Origin: Owenia fusiformis
Taxonomy: Eukaryota > Annelida > Polychaeta > Sabellida > Oweniidae
NCBI GenBank assembly: GCA_903813345.2
Contig: CAIIXF020000010.1
Span: 8,559,669 to 8,623,668, forward strand
Length of the DNA: 64,000 nt
Reading direction: 5' to 3'
A model generated the notes under the pieces. It saw nothing but the letters and a program-made list of their open reading frames with translations. It was not told where the DNA came from and did no database searches. This document shows, one piece after another, positions 38,301 to 49,130 of the stretch; positions within the stretch are counted from its first letter, which is position 1, and every line of letters starts with the position of its first letter. The position numbers and the translations under genes were made by a program.

Positions 38301-41300
38301 TCTCATAATACTCCAAACCACAGAAGAGGATATGCAACCACTAAGCAAAAAATGACTAATTTGTTAAATTGTTGCATCATGGGAATTGACTTTTTGTGCA
38401 AATTTTCTGACACAGAAATACATCTGAAGTTTCAGAGTGGTTTATTTCAAGAATTTTGTCATGTTCAAATTCCCTACAGAGACTTATGGGAGTTCTCCTT
38501 TCTCTGATCTTGTGCCAGCTCTCAGCTGAGCATGGGAGTTTCCTCCTGTGTTAACCTCCACACTGCAATGTTGTTGGAAGCTCTCAGCTTTCTGCTATCT
38601 GTGCTTATCTCCTCTCTACATGCTGTTGATAGAGTTGCTCCATACATTTCTTACACTTTTCAACATTCTCTACATCCGCAATAATGAGCTCTATCAGACT
38701 CTTTCATCCTGAAACTATCAATTACACCTAGATTATTCCCATATCCAGGTTACTGGCCAGATTCGTTTACTTTGTGTTTTGAATATGGATATTGTTGATG
38801 TGAAATTTATGGATTAATTAATTTGACCACATGGTACCTCAGGCTTTAGTTGAGTTTAGATCTACAAGGACTCTACCCTGCGTGCAGAGTCTAGTTAAAC
38901 TACACTCTGCCTAGTAGAGACCATATTACAGTTTAGTAGCCCCGCCCCTGGGTACCGGTGACAGTTTGGGTAAATCACTTTTGACCTACGCCAAATGCGT
39001 TCTAATTAAATATGCGCATTTCATTGGTCAATTCCGGGCTCAACGATGACGTCAGAAGGAATGACCATATAAAGAACGTCGGTCAAATTTGGCCGACGAA
39101 CACTGATTGGCGCGGTGAGTTCACAGGTTTATTTTAGTTTGAAAGAGTGAAGACGAAGCTCTCTTAAGAAGTGAAGTCAAACGAATGCAAAGGGTACAAG
39201 GACTCAATTATTATGTATGATACAATATACCAGTATGCATATATACTTTGGAATGAAGTTCTTGGACTTCATCTTCAGTCTGGTTGGTTTCTGCCATAGG
39301 TGTGTAGGGGTCGGAGGGGGGGGGGTCACAAGAGGTAGAAGCAAGATTGCTGCCCTGCCACTTTACAGAACAAGGATGGGAGGGGGATGGGAGATAGTTA
39401 AAGGCTTGATGAACTACTGCCATCATACGAGCAGGACTTCAGGAGAAATACGTATATTTTAGAAAATGCCTCTTAGTTACTTTTTGTTCCATCAAGACCA
39501 GTGTGACATTATCTTCCTTGATATTTTGAACAGTATATATGAAGCGACTGACCCCAACAGAAAAAGTTCACCAGCTCATATGGGCCAAACCAGACAGTTA
39601 TTCTACAGCAGTTATCAACCAACCATTTTGAGAAAAAACACTTTGTTTGATTCAAGAGGTATAATCAAGTTTACCTGGAGTCTAATTTCAATGTACACTT
39701 GTATAAGAAACTTGATAGAATGAAGAAAGGTGGCTCAACATTATCAGTGGTTTATTATTTTAAAACAGCAAAGCTTGATTACAGAGATGAGTTTCCGATG
39801 TTCAAAACAAATCTTGAATGTTTTTGGAAGAAACTTAAGAAGTTGTGGATAAGTGAGATGAAGTGTGAGGTTGGTTGGAATACTTGTTGGCTATAATTTG
39901 ACTCCAATGTTCCCATAGTTAGAATTAACAGACATCCTCAGTAAAAACCGCCTGTCTGCTATATTTGAAGTCTTTTATACATTGAACTTTTGATTGGTTT
40001 ACATCGGACTTCTTTTCATTTCTGGCATCACAAAGCATTAATAGTAACAGCGCTATTTCAGAACCAATAACACCCCTCAACAACTGACACTATAGGCCAC
40101 GAGATTGCAATTTTAACATTTTAAAAAAATCAAATTTCAAAATCTATATTTGATATAGTCTGTCATGGTAATATGAAAGTGTAATACAAGAGTTATATTA
40201 CTTCTGGTTTTGTTACAGAGTTATTTGTGGTAAGTGACCTCATTAAGACGTGACCTTGCACACAAGTGTTAGATACTGGAGCACTTGCAGGGGACCAGGA
40301 TGTAAAGGCAGATCACAATCTTGTCGCAGAATCTTGTCTAATTGGTTTAATATTCCATGCTCCCATGATGGTAGCCCTTGTGCTTCACTTCTTATGTCAG
40401 GGTTTTCTTTGGGACACAATTTCGCAATTACATGAAATGACTTGACTATTGTTCAGAGTTTATATTCATTAATACTGTATATACATCACAGTTGTCATGG
40501 TAATTCTCAAATTACCATAGTATCTCTAAGGAAAACAATCACCACATGATTTGTAAGGCTCTCTTGGCCCATCACCATGGTGATACTAGTGACTCAGCAG
40601 AGTCTGCTGCCATGGAGACCACATGCATTGTTGATAGACATATATTTTCCCTGCTCTAATATGCCACTTTGAAACATATTACTGATCCATTGCTTGTCGG
40701 CCTTGTTGGGCTGGTGTGTGTTGCAACAGGCGGAGCTTGTTGTAGGATTGGAGGTGGAGCTTCACGCTCAAATCTGATTGGTTCATATATTTGGGTCTTC
40801 AAATTGAGACTGTTCTTGTAATGTGCATTTGTATCAGATTTTCTCCTGCCTAGTTGAGTTGTACCATTCTAGTAACACTTTGTTGGTAAGTTTTGTCAAG
40901 ACCATGTGATGTAATTGTAGCCACATCACTTATGTTCCATTGTCTCTCTGGTAAGTGAAGCCTCTCAATGAGATTACACCTTCATAATCTTATAGTCTCC
41001 CATTTTTTAGGTATGACCCCCACCCAGCCTAGATACAACAACTGAATAGTCGTGATTTCCCCTCTCTGAATAGAACAAATCAATACTCCAGAACATGTTT
41101 GATTTGTTGCACAGGTTTACTTTATATCAAAGGTTTCTGGCACCTTGCACAAGAAACAGCTCAAGTTCCACATAATCTTGATCATTACTGGGCCCAGACT
41201 GGGACCAAATCTCTAGAATGTTCAAATCAAAAGAGTGCAATCTCTAGAGGCGCTCTGGCTGTAAGATTAGCTAATAGTTTGTGTATAATCTCTTCTCTGT

Positions 41301-44300
41301 TTGATTTCATTAAACTGAAATTTGAGCCTAGAATGAGATAGGCATCTGAGCTTGCTCCCCTGGATTCATTTTAGCACTGATTTTTTGTTAGTGAATATTG
41401 GTGTAAAATATCTTAAGACTCTGTGAAATGTAAAAACTGATTCCAAGTATGATTGAGTTACATTTTTCCACTTAATATGCTAGATGTGTTTGTATACAGA
41501 ACACATGGGTGTTTTGGCAAGAGGTAAGGATTCAAGTTTGTCTTTTTCATACTTGAATGTAAGGGACAAGGACCTCTATGTTAAGTGTTTGTTTAAATCC
41601 CCAATAACTCCCCCCCCCTACCCTCCTCTGCTCTAAATTTGAATGAACTATCTAATTGTTTTCTGATATTTTTACTCAAATCAATATTTCTCCACTTTTT
41701 GAATAACTTTTCTTTCAATGGTAAATCATCTCCCAAATGATAGGAATATGATCATGATGATATTAGATGGATAATTCGATAACTGGTGAATTATGATATC
41801 TCTTCTTCAATATTTAGGAAAGTATGGCTAAAAAGATTGGGAATGAATAGATTTCTTGCATCTTCACTCCAGATTAATAGTTGATTCATGTCTACAGAAA
41901 CACAAATTATACAAATATTAAATGTTAAGTATAAATATATTTTATATTTCCAAGTGATAAATAAATAAGTTATAATAAATATTTCAAGTGATGTTCAGAT
42001 CCCATAGTTTAATAGCCAATGATTTCCCAAAGGTTGTCCAACCAGTTTGGCTGTTTCTTGTTGACATATGGGCAGTCAGCTCCGTGGTATGTATATACAG
42101 GCTTAATGAACTCTTCAGTGAATCCCTTCTGCTCCAAGAACTCTAGTGCTTCTTTCTCATATTTCTGTTTGAAGACAACTGGGTCACGGACCAACACATA
42201 GAGGGCACCACCTTTGTCGTTGGTGACGAGAGAGTACTCGTATTGACCATCCTTGACTGGGCCAAGCTTCATAACCCAGTCTGAATAAAAATTTGAATAG
42301 CTTTATTTTTATTGAAAATCCGGACATGAACTCAACTCTTTTCAAATTTACAAGAAAATCATTAGCAGTGTTATGTTTTCTGTTTGTGACAATGTTTACC
42401 TTAGCTTTATAAACTGGATGAGCTTGCTAAAGTATCAAGATCCTGAGTATTATGCAACGAATAAAAATCTGTGAAATCATGATAAATGTAGTTAATACAA
42501 CTATATACTTACAAGCAGCGGGGAAGGGTACGAATTCCAGGTTGAGTTGGAACTTTCCAGGCTCATTCATGGGGTCAATTTGAGTAGCAGAGCCCTCTAT
42601 TTGTCTCCATGTGCCATTGACAGACTCTGTTTTACCAGAGTTGAAGACACTGATGGTAGTGGCATTGATCAGGGCATCTGGAAGAAAAGTGAGAAATATG
42701 TTAGACTGCCATTACAAATAATATGTCTCATGCCTGAACTATGCTTGATCATTGTTGATTAGTTTGAATTTTGAATTATTAAAGTATCCTGTTGAGTTTT
42801 GGTCTGAGACAAAGGTTTTGATCGAATCACTTGGTACATGGATTCATATTTTGTTTCATTCTGGATAAATGATAATAGCATACAGAGTAACAGTAGCATA
42901 CCCATAACATAACCTTTCTAATGGAAAGCAAAAACTACAAAACTATGGATATTCTTTTTCAAACCCAATCCCTGACATATTTTGATATTGGTTAAGTCCT
43001 CTGAGCTCTAACGCATACTTACAGTTGGCCATGACACAGTATGGATTCTTGCCATAGGTGACCTCCCCAAACTTGTTACCATAGACCTGGTACCACCTTC
43101 CTGTGTACTTGGCCCCATCTAGCTCCTTCACTGTAGCAATCTGTCTTCTTGTATACTCTGGTTCTTCAAAGATGAATGCCTGGGCCACTCCAAGGAGTAC
43201 GATGGCTGCGATGAGTTTCAACATTTTCAGTTTGTGTGTTGATGAATTCAAATTTAATGAATTCAATAGGATTTGTCTTGCTTTTATAGTGGTTTGAGAG
43301 CATGTTTAAAAGTGTGACTTGACTGAGTTTCATGATTGTAGATGCGTTATCAGATAATAGAGATATGATAAGAAGGATGAAATGGGAGATGGGAGTCACA
43401 ATAGTTTGATGAAAAAAAATGTGGTTAAGTTAGTGCTGCCTGACCAATGACTTGCATATAATGATGCAAAATGTAAAAAACATGTTATTTGCGTATGCTT
43501 GAAATCAGTTGTGAAATCCAATAAATCTGTATCACAAACTTGTGAAACTGAATTGAATATGAAGTGAAATGGTGAGATGTCCTCATTAACCTAATGATAA
43601 GACATTTGCATTAGCTCACACCCCATAGCATGTGCTAGAGAGATGTCATCTCATCACATACAGTACAAACAAACAACAAGGTTGAGTCTTTGCTTTGAGT
43701 ACCCTAAATTAACAAGCCGACAAAGAAACAAACAAACAAACAAGTAATTAAACAGACAAAATACCTTGATATAAACACCTTAAAATGTGAACATTTCTGT
43801 CCCGTTTTTTGAACCCATTATATAAAATATTTTTTATATCCCATTGACTATTATTTCCTATCAACAGGTTACATTATTACTTAGTTATTTCAGCAACCAG
43901 CATTTACTTAAGGTGTACTGTGGAAAAATTAAAACGTGACACTTACAATATGTTTCTGTGTATTTCCAGGCTGACACGGAAGCAAAGAAGAACCAGCTGA
44001 TGAAGGACATGGCCCAACTTAGATTACAGGTAGCTAGAATGAACTGTAAACTTATATTTTATTGAGATGTAAGAAAAATGTCACAAGTGAACGATGGGTC
44101 ATAGTTTACAGTGACTTGTATAAAAGATTGGGGATTGCAAGTTATTTTAGGCAGTCATATCTTTGACCATCTAATGAGTATTTTCTGACCATAAATATAA
44201 TATTTTTCATAAAAACTATATTTTTCTCTTAAAATCAATCAAATTATCCATGGCAATTTAATAAACCATGGATAAGGACCCCACCTTGTTGACACATTTT

Positions 44301-46239
44301 TCAAAATGTTGGGCTTTTCTTGATGCTAATGACTTCATATTATGTGAAGATAATCCTCAATCCACATGCATTAATGTTGTAGGCTGAAGTGAAGCAGCTT
44401 GAGGGCACGTTGAAGTCAACTGACCAGCCCAACCTGCCTCCATACCTGATACCTGATGCTACAGCCCTGTGTGAAGGCCTGGCACTGGTCAGACAGATGG
44501 CCAACAGCGCCCGCTTTATCATCATAATACCAAACTCAGGTATGTAATTCTGTATAGGGTAGGGGTCCCACAATGGTGAGAGTTACACATCGGGCTTAAT
44601 TACCTCATCACGAAACATTTTGTCCAAAAATCTTAATGATCGATAAAGTTTTGAAGCTTTGTTATGAAGCTTTTTGTCAAAATGCTTCATAATGAAGCAG
44701 TTTTCCTATGCTGTGTATCAGGTACCAATGGTGCCATCAGAGAGCCAATAAAAGACATATGTACATTAACTACCTAAAAATACATCAAATTATACCTGAA
44801 ATCTGTTGAAATCTTCATGATGATCATCTCTAGTCCCCCTCTGGTCATCCGTTCACCTTATATCATTTTAACTTCCTTTCTCCTTGTAGTGATAGAACAC
44901 TTGGACTGGTTGAAGAAGGACACAGCAGGATCAAGAGATGCAATACGCTGGCTGGAGGCTGAAATTAGAAAGGGGAGCAGGTATGGTCAATTTCACATTG
45001 GGTTACCATAGTAACCATAAAATTCTAAGGCTTATGATGTATTTGTAAAGATTAGTTACTTTTTCATTTCATTTTTTACTTCAAGTTCAACGGTAGATTT
45101 AGATACTGACCCAAAATCCTGTATGTTTCTGCTATGTTTGTATGTCACAGGTGTACTGTATGTTACGGGTATGTTTCTTGTACGTCGATGTTACATTGTA
45201 TGTTACAAGTATGTTTCTTGTATGTCACAGGTATGTTGTATGTTACAGGTATGTTTCTTGTATGTCACAGGTATATTGTATGTTACAGGTATGTTAGAGC
45301 TCAGAAGACACATGAAAGAGCAGCACGTACATTACCTTTGAAAAACCTCAAGAAGAAAGACAAAGAAGCTTGGTAAGTTGGTCTCATTTTGCAACTCCTT
45401 GTGATGATTAAAGTAGACTTTACAAATGTTTTTTTCAGTATTCTGGATCAAATCGGTTTATTCATTTCTCTTTAATTCAAAAGAAGATAACACTTTGTAA
45501 CAATAAACATGCACTATTTACATGTTGATTTCCATAAATTCATAGATCATTTGTAATCATGGTACAATATCAAGTTTAAATAATAGGATTATGTTTCTTC
45601 AGGCGTTTCTACCAAATTGTTGACTGCTGCAAGTATTTTGCCCAACAGAGTCCAGAGTATGATCCCAAAGGAATGGTGTCAATTTTGACCAAGCAGGAGT
45701 TAACAAGCCCTGACTTGTCCCCACGTGTACGAAACGCTATGGCAACAGCCCAACAAGAAGGTAACTAAGTTGGTTTTCACAAATCCAACTTTCGGCTGTT
45801 GGCTACTGGATTAACCTACTATTTTATGGGCTCATTTAAATATGAATAGAACCTGCCACTATTCCATTCATATTTAAATGAGTTGGTCATAAAATAGTAG
45901 GTTGATCCGGTAGCCACTAGCCGAAAGTTGCATTCTCAAATAGAAACTAACTGTTCAGCAAAGTTCTACTTTAGAGACAAATTGATCATGAATATTGTAA
46001 TATAGATACATTATGAATAGGAATGAGGGTTATATAGTGGGGGAAAACACAAGACTTAATTCAAGCTATAGCTGAAGCAAACAATAACTGTATGTCACAT
46101 GAATCAAAATTCGACAGATATAATGAAAGTGTGAAAAGAATTACAATTTATACTTACCTGAATATTTGCAGGTGTAACCATAGAGAATGTACATGAGTTC
46201 CATTCTAAATGGAAGGAAGCTTGGAAAGGTAAAGGTTGA
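17348..46239 (+). CDS. SMG5: SMG5, nonsense-mediated mRNA decay factor (N-terminus not in view)
   Basis: Eighteen in-phase exons: 17348-17485, 18982-19157, 19547-19655, 19932-20092, 20438-20612, 21392-21508, 22030-22137, 22500-22560, 22890-23019, 23238-23313, 23842-24020, 24336-24482, 43970-44029, 44383-44539, 44890-44980, 45289-45372, 45603-45760, 46172-46239, about 731 residues ending in TGA. SMG5 binds phosphorylated UPF1 with SMG7 and recruits decay enzymes. Landmarks: AAIAFTLALFSHIFNH (end of the helical domain), a basic/acidic stretch MLRRRRRRGAGSDDSDLSEG, SLWYRLSVLLNMLP, LMKDMAQLRLQ, and the PIN domain from PPYLIPDATAL through RFIIIIP, DAIRWLEAEIRKGSRY to the tail FHSKWKEAW. As known for SMG5, the PIN domain keeps the first Asp but not the full acidic set, so it should be nuclease-dead. 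The 24020 donor (GTTCTT) is weak. About 400 N-terminal residues (14-3-3/TPR region) are missing upstream. Confidence 0.93.
17669..18727. mobile_element. Second mariner-like element, ~1.06 kb, in an SMG5 intron
   Basis: Begins CAGGGTGATCACTAAGTTCT and ends AGAACTTAATGATCACCCTG, each flanked by TA (17667-17668 and 18728-18729). The inverted repeat is near perfect for ~27 bp and imperfect for ~60 bp. Inside, a plus-strand stretch around 18280-18430 reads like decayed transposase C-terminus (DWNTSLWTKFVNNAYASRLM then a stop) but has no intact frame. Its first bases resemble those of the element at 341-1418, though the rest differs, so it is a different family. Confidence 0.8.
20941..21477 (+). 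repeat. Four 135-bp tandem units duplicating an SMG5 exon with its acceptor
   Basis: The unit comprises intron sequence (GCCTAGACACCCTGTACATC), the acceptor CTTTTACTTTAG, and the first ~80 nt of the exon (TTCCTACAGCAGAGTCTAGG and on). Exon-start copies fall at 20987, 21122, 21257 and 21392, spaced exactly 135 bp. Only the last copy continues into the full exon with its GTATGT donor. Reading on from the first three acceptors runs into TAG within the unit, so those copies look like decoy exons. Copies are nearly identical, which suggests a recent event. Confidence 0.9.
26160..26370. repeat. Degenerate tandem repeat (~30 bp unit)
   Basis: Imperfect units of the type CTCATTCATAAACTTGCTCC recur about seven times. 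The short open frame across it is a by-product of the repeat. Confidence 0.6.
30728..30860. repeat. Interspersed repeat family with TGTCACCACC, copy 1
   Basis: Starts ATTTTTATGTCACCACCACTT and ends TAACAAATGGCAGGTGGTGATATTTTGCATG. The ends are partly inverted (TCACCACC against GGTGGTGA). Related copies lie at about 48515-48800 and 54828-54950. Probably a MITE family. Confidence 0.6.
31880..32480. repeat. Minisatellite with a 118-bp higher-order unit
   Basis: Built of ~20-24-bp subunits of the type TTGCTGCACCCATGTGGCCTGG. A larger unit starting ATGATTGCTGCACCCAT recurs at 31941, 32059 and 32177, exactly 118 bp apart; the right part decays. The array gives long open frames in several frames on both strands, which are not genes. 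Confidence 0.85.
35332..35400 (-). mobile_element. Fragment of the TACCCT MITE, inverted
   Basis: TACCCTTTGCATTTGTTCGA and the following AAGAAAGCTT match the reverse complement of the right end of the copies at 12766 and 38874; weaker similarity continues to about 35400. The other end is not found. It is older and more diverged than the other copies. Confidence 0.65.
35957..36390. repeat. Two adjoining minisatellites (44-bp and ~104-bp units)
   Basis: From 35957 to about 36170 a 44-bp unit (GAGAGTGTCTATAACTAGAT with GTGTTTCCATAT) is repeated about five times. From about 36200 to 36390 a related ~104-bp unit with GGTGAGAATTCT.TTGCATTTCCATAT appears twice. Both share the TTTCCATAT core, so the second probably grew from the first. 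Minus-strand open frames across it are artefacts. Confidence 0.8.
38874..39196 (+). mobile_element. TACCCT MITE, copy with perfect 9-bp target duplication
   Basis: A 323-bp copy flanked on both sides by CAAGGACTC (38865-38873 and 39197-39205). It aligns with the 12766-13140 copy apart from short gaps. A full CRE palindrome TGACGTCA lies at 39047-39054, with a CCAAT-type box before it and a TATA-like CATATAAAGAAC after it, all at spacings seen in core promoters. It lies in the big SMG5 intron about 2.8 kb from the 3' end of the lipocalin gene. Confidence 0.85.
42009..43224 (-). CDS. Secreted lipocalin, nested in an SMG5 intron
   Basis: Three exons, 43224-43023, 42677-42513 and 42280-42009, give 212 residues. 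All splice sites are GT-AG (GTAAGT donors) and the split codons fit: AAC T/AT and GCT T/AC. The first ~16 residues, MLKLIAAIVLLGVAQA, are a signal peptide. GRWYQVYGN is the lipocalin GxW motif at the first strand of the barrel, followed by CVMANC. Exon 2 has strand-like segments (TTISVFNSGKTE, GTWRQIEGSATQID, KFQLNLEF) and exon 3 has YWVMKLGP, GALYVLVRD and a C-terminal helix before YTYHGADCPYV. Lipocalins carry small hydrophobic ligands outside cells; apolipoprotein D-like and crustacyanin-like proteins are the nearest recognisable style. The ligand is unknown. An upstream in-frame Met at 43266 is rejected because it would lie at the cap site set by the TATA box. Confidence 0.9.
43281..43288 (-). 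promoter_or_regulatory. TATA box of the lipocalin gene
   Basis: TATAAAAG on the minus strand, 57 bp before the chosen start codon. A cap site ~30 bp downstream would fall near 43255 and give a ~30-nt leader. The gene thus has its own promoter, independent of SMG5. Confidence 0.65.
45123..45289 (+). repeat. Tandem array of splice-site-like sequence before an SMG5 exon
   Basis: Imperfect ~40-bp units contain TGTATGTCACAGGTAT and TGTATGTTACAGGTATG. Each CAG/GTATGT or CAG/GTATAT reads both as an acceptor and as a donor. The exon at 45289 uses the last CAG/GTATGT as acceptor, so the exon itself begins with donor-like bases. Confidence 0.75.
45786..45930. repeat. Near-perfect 145-bp palindrome (snap-back MITE) in an SMG5 intron
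   Basis: Left arm CAACTTTCGGCTGTTGGCTA to about 45850 pairs with the right arm ending TAGCCACTAGCCGAAAGTTG; arms are ~65 bp with few mismatches around a short centre AACCTGCCACT. The transcript would fold into a long hairpin between the last two exons. A degenerate relative is at 3012-3109. Confidence 0.85.
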
Positions 46240-47399
46240 ACACTGTTACCATGGCAACAGGAACCAAGCCCAAATGCTGTTACTATGGCAACAAGAAAAT
46301 CCCCTAACAGGGGCTTGAGGTAACTTAGATAAGACCTCAACATAAACACAACAACAAATATGAGTACAACAAAGCAACAAATATACAACACTTCATGCAT
46401 CACAAATGTGAAAAGAAGTCATAATGGATGGATTTATGCATAAACATTTAAGCAACTTGGCTTAATGATTAAGCATAATAAGCTTATAATATTGCAGCAG
46501 TTGGAGAAACAAACAACAAAACAACATCTGACTGGTTGTTTGTTTTGAAACAAACAACATAGCGATTTTTGCGTGTATTCAAGCTAGAATGTGACAAATA
46601 TCTTGCTTAGCTGAATAACTTGGCATCAACCAAACTTTATAGTAGAGATTATAAAAATCTGAATTAATTGTTTGATTTCTAGTGAGTGATAGACGATTGT
46701 CTTAAATGTGCAATTCTCATGGTTTTGTTAATTCTATTATGTTACTTTTCTGTAACCTAGAGAAGAAAATAGTTATGGCAAACAACTACTTCTGACAGAG
46801 AAGCCATTAGAATGAATCAGAATTTTTAGTATTTAACATTGTTATCTTGTCTTTACTTGGACTAGTATATACATGGATGTGATTCCCTATTTGAAATGAA
46901 AAGACTAGATGCGAGTAGAAATAATCTTGATTTTCTTCATTAGATATTCAAAATTCAATCAAAGTGATGTCATATTTGAAATCTACATGTAAAAGTACAT
47001 CTAGAAATGTTTTCTAGTTTGGGGGGATTCCCCATAGACCCCATGCTATAAAATCACAAAAAGTGAAAAATATTTTCTTGTATTGGACAGATAACATTTT
47101 CTTTTTACTGGACATATTTAGATTTGCATAAATATCACATCCATAAGGATGATATGAAAACTGAACCACTCAAACAGATGAATATTTAAGTTAAGGGGAA
47201 CGTTCTACTATACCCACCAAGCTATCTGATCCTCATGATCCACCTGGTGGTGAAACTGGTAACTACCTACTCGCATCTGAGTTATTTGTACTTATGTAAA
47301 ACTATGTTAAGATCCCAAATTTTGTCTGATTTTATGATTTATACAACTCTGTAAAGATATGATTTATAACTTTAGAATGTCAAATTACGTTGTCATCAT

Positions 47400-47710
47400 T
47401 ATTTGAAACCAAGTTCTAAGTTATCATTGACTACCTCCAGTTATCATCATTAACAACTTGGAGTTATCATTCTTGATAACTTGATCTAATTTAACATTGT
47501 TGACCACCTTGTGTTATCATCATTGACAACTTTCATTTATCATCATTAACCACCGTCTGTTATCATCATTGACAACTTTCATTTATCATCATTGACCACC
47601 TTCTGTTATCATCATTGACAACTTTCAATTATCATCATTGACCACCTTCCTGTATCATCATTGACAATTTTCATTTATCATCATTGACAACCTTCTGTTA
47701 TCAGCATTGG
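47400..47710. repeat. Minisatellite, ~23-bp unit in alternating pairs
   Basis: Units TTATCATCATTGACAACTTTC and TTATCATCATTGACCACCTTC alternate about six times, giving a ~46-bp higher unit. Confidence 0.75.
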
Positions 47711-48447
47711 CTTAAGATTGTTATAATTGTCATTGAAAAAGGAAAGATAACATAATAATATCTTGCTAAACATCATTAAATATTGAATTGTAGCTTAATA
47801 TTACATCATCTTAAAAGTAAACATTACTTCTTTATTTTACCAAGAGGGATCTAATTCATTCATTGCACCATCCAACATCTGTATTTGTATATGAAATCAA
47901 ATAAGGTGGTTTCAATCAGTCTTCATTCCAGTTATCACAGTATTTGAATGCAGTAGATTTTTCATTCAATTATTATTTTATTTTAAAATGTTAATTTCAG
48001 TATTATGTACTTATATAGTCATCATGCAATGTGCAAACAACAATCTAGTTCTCATTTTTCTGATGCTTTTCATGGACAGTTTAGAGTTCGGGTTTTACCA
48101 TTACAGTAGTGACATCTTTAAATCCAACCAATTTTATTTATTTTGAAAATTAGTTTCATCTGTATCAGAACACATATTATATAAGCACCCTATACAGGTT
48201 ATTTATAGGTTATTATGATACATCTTGCTTTCTTATTTGATTTGGATAATAATAAATTCTAAACTAAATCATGTGTTTTGGTTCATAGATATGTAACATT
48301 TAGCTTAGGATGCTAATTATCAATAACAAAGTTGTGCTTTACTCTGCAAAATTGAGTCCTCAACTAAGTACAGGTGATCTGTACACTGTGACCTCATATT
48401 TCTTGTATTGATGAGATACCTTGTGGACCTCAAATACATTATTTACA

Positions 48448-48800
48448 GTGTGATAAAGGGTCGTAATTATCCAATGACAAGTTGCAGCAAAATGAAACCC
48501 CATAGCCTCAGATCATTTTTATGTCACCACCATTAGTGGAATTTGCTACTCCATGGATTTGGTGTTTTTTATTATTGTTTACAGTGCGATAGCGGGTCTT
48601 AACTATCCATAGACAAGTTCTAATAAAATGAAAGCCCATAGCTTCAGATATCTTAATTCTTGACTGCAGTTCATTTGCCTTGTGGTGCCATATTGTTATG
48701 GTCTCCAACTTTTATGTGGATGGTGGTCAGTGGTTGGTGTTAGGCATTTGGCGTAACAAATGGCAGGCAGTGACATTTTGTGTGTTAATGCCAAGTAAAG
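48448..48800. repeat. Interspersed TGTCACCACC repeat, copy 2, with internal duplication
   Basis: Contains ATTTTTATGTCACCACCATT, GGATGGTGGTCAGTGGTTGG and GTAACAAATGGCAGGCAGTGA as in the copies at 30728 and 54828. A ~135-bp segment (CAGTG.GATA..GGGTC through CCCATAGC.TCAGAT) occurs twice in tandem. Confidence 0.6.
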
Positions 48801-49014
48801 TTTCGCAATTAACGAATTAGAGAGCACTGCAGCACCATTTGTGCAAACTCATTGAAATATTGAAATAATCATGGTTGAGAAAGGCTCTGATTGGCTGAAT
48901 GAATTCAGAGGATCATTCAGGTCATGGTAAGAGTATGAGACAAAGTTGAATATGTTTAACAAGGGTATTGTTCACTTTAGAAATTGCAAAATACATTAAT
49001 TGAGGACCAAATTA

Positions 49015-49130
49015 AAAAAATGTATCAACAAATCAACAAATGTACGAACAAATCAACAAATGTTTGAACAAATCAACAAATGTTTGAACAAATAAACAAA
49101 TGTTTGAACAAATCAACAAATGTATAAAAT
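49015..49130. repeat. Minisatellite, 20-bp unit
   Basis: About five copies of AACAAATCAACAAATGTTTG. Confidence 0.85.

Larger units (their letters stand above)
24483..43969. other. 19.5-kb SMG5 intron with nested gene and repeats
   Basis: The donor ATG/GTAGGT and acceptor TATTTCCAG join EKM to ADTEAKK in phase. The intron holds the lipocalin gene (42009-43224, minus strand), a MITE (38874-39196), a MITE fragment (35332-35400), minisatellites near 31.9, 36.0 and 36.3 kb, a degenerate GCTCCCTCA repeat near 26.2 kb, and an interspersed repeat at 30728-30860. Outside these, both strands show only short low-complexity open frames and no exon with good splice sites. Homopolymer C runs are at about 35280 and a G run at about 33170. 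Confidence 0.75.

Noticed and set aside
43225-43266. Upstream in-frame Met as lipocalin start
   Set aside because: It would place the start at or before the cap site predicted from TATAAAAG at 43281-43288 and would bury the signal peptide.
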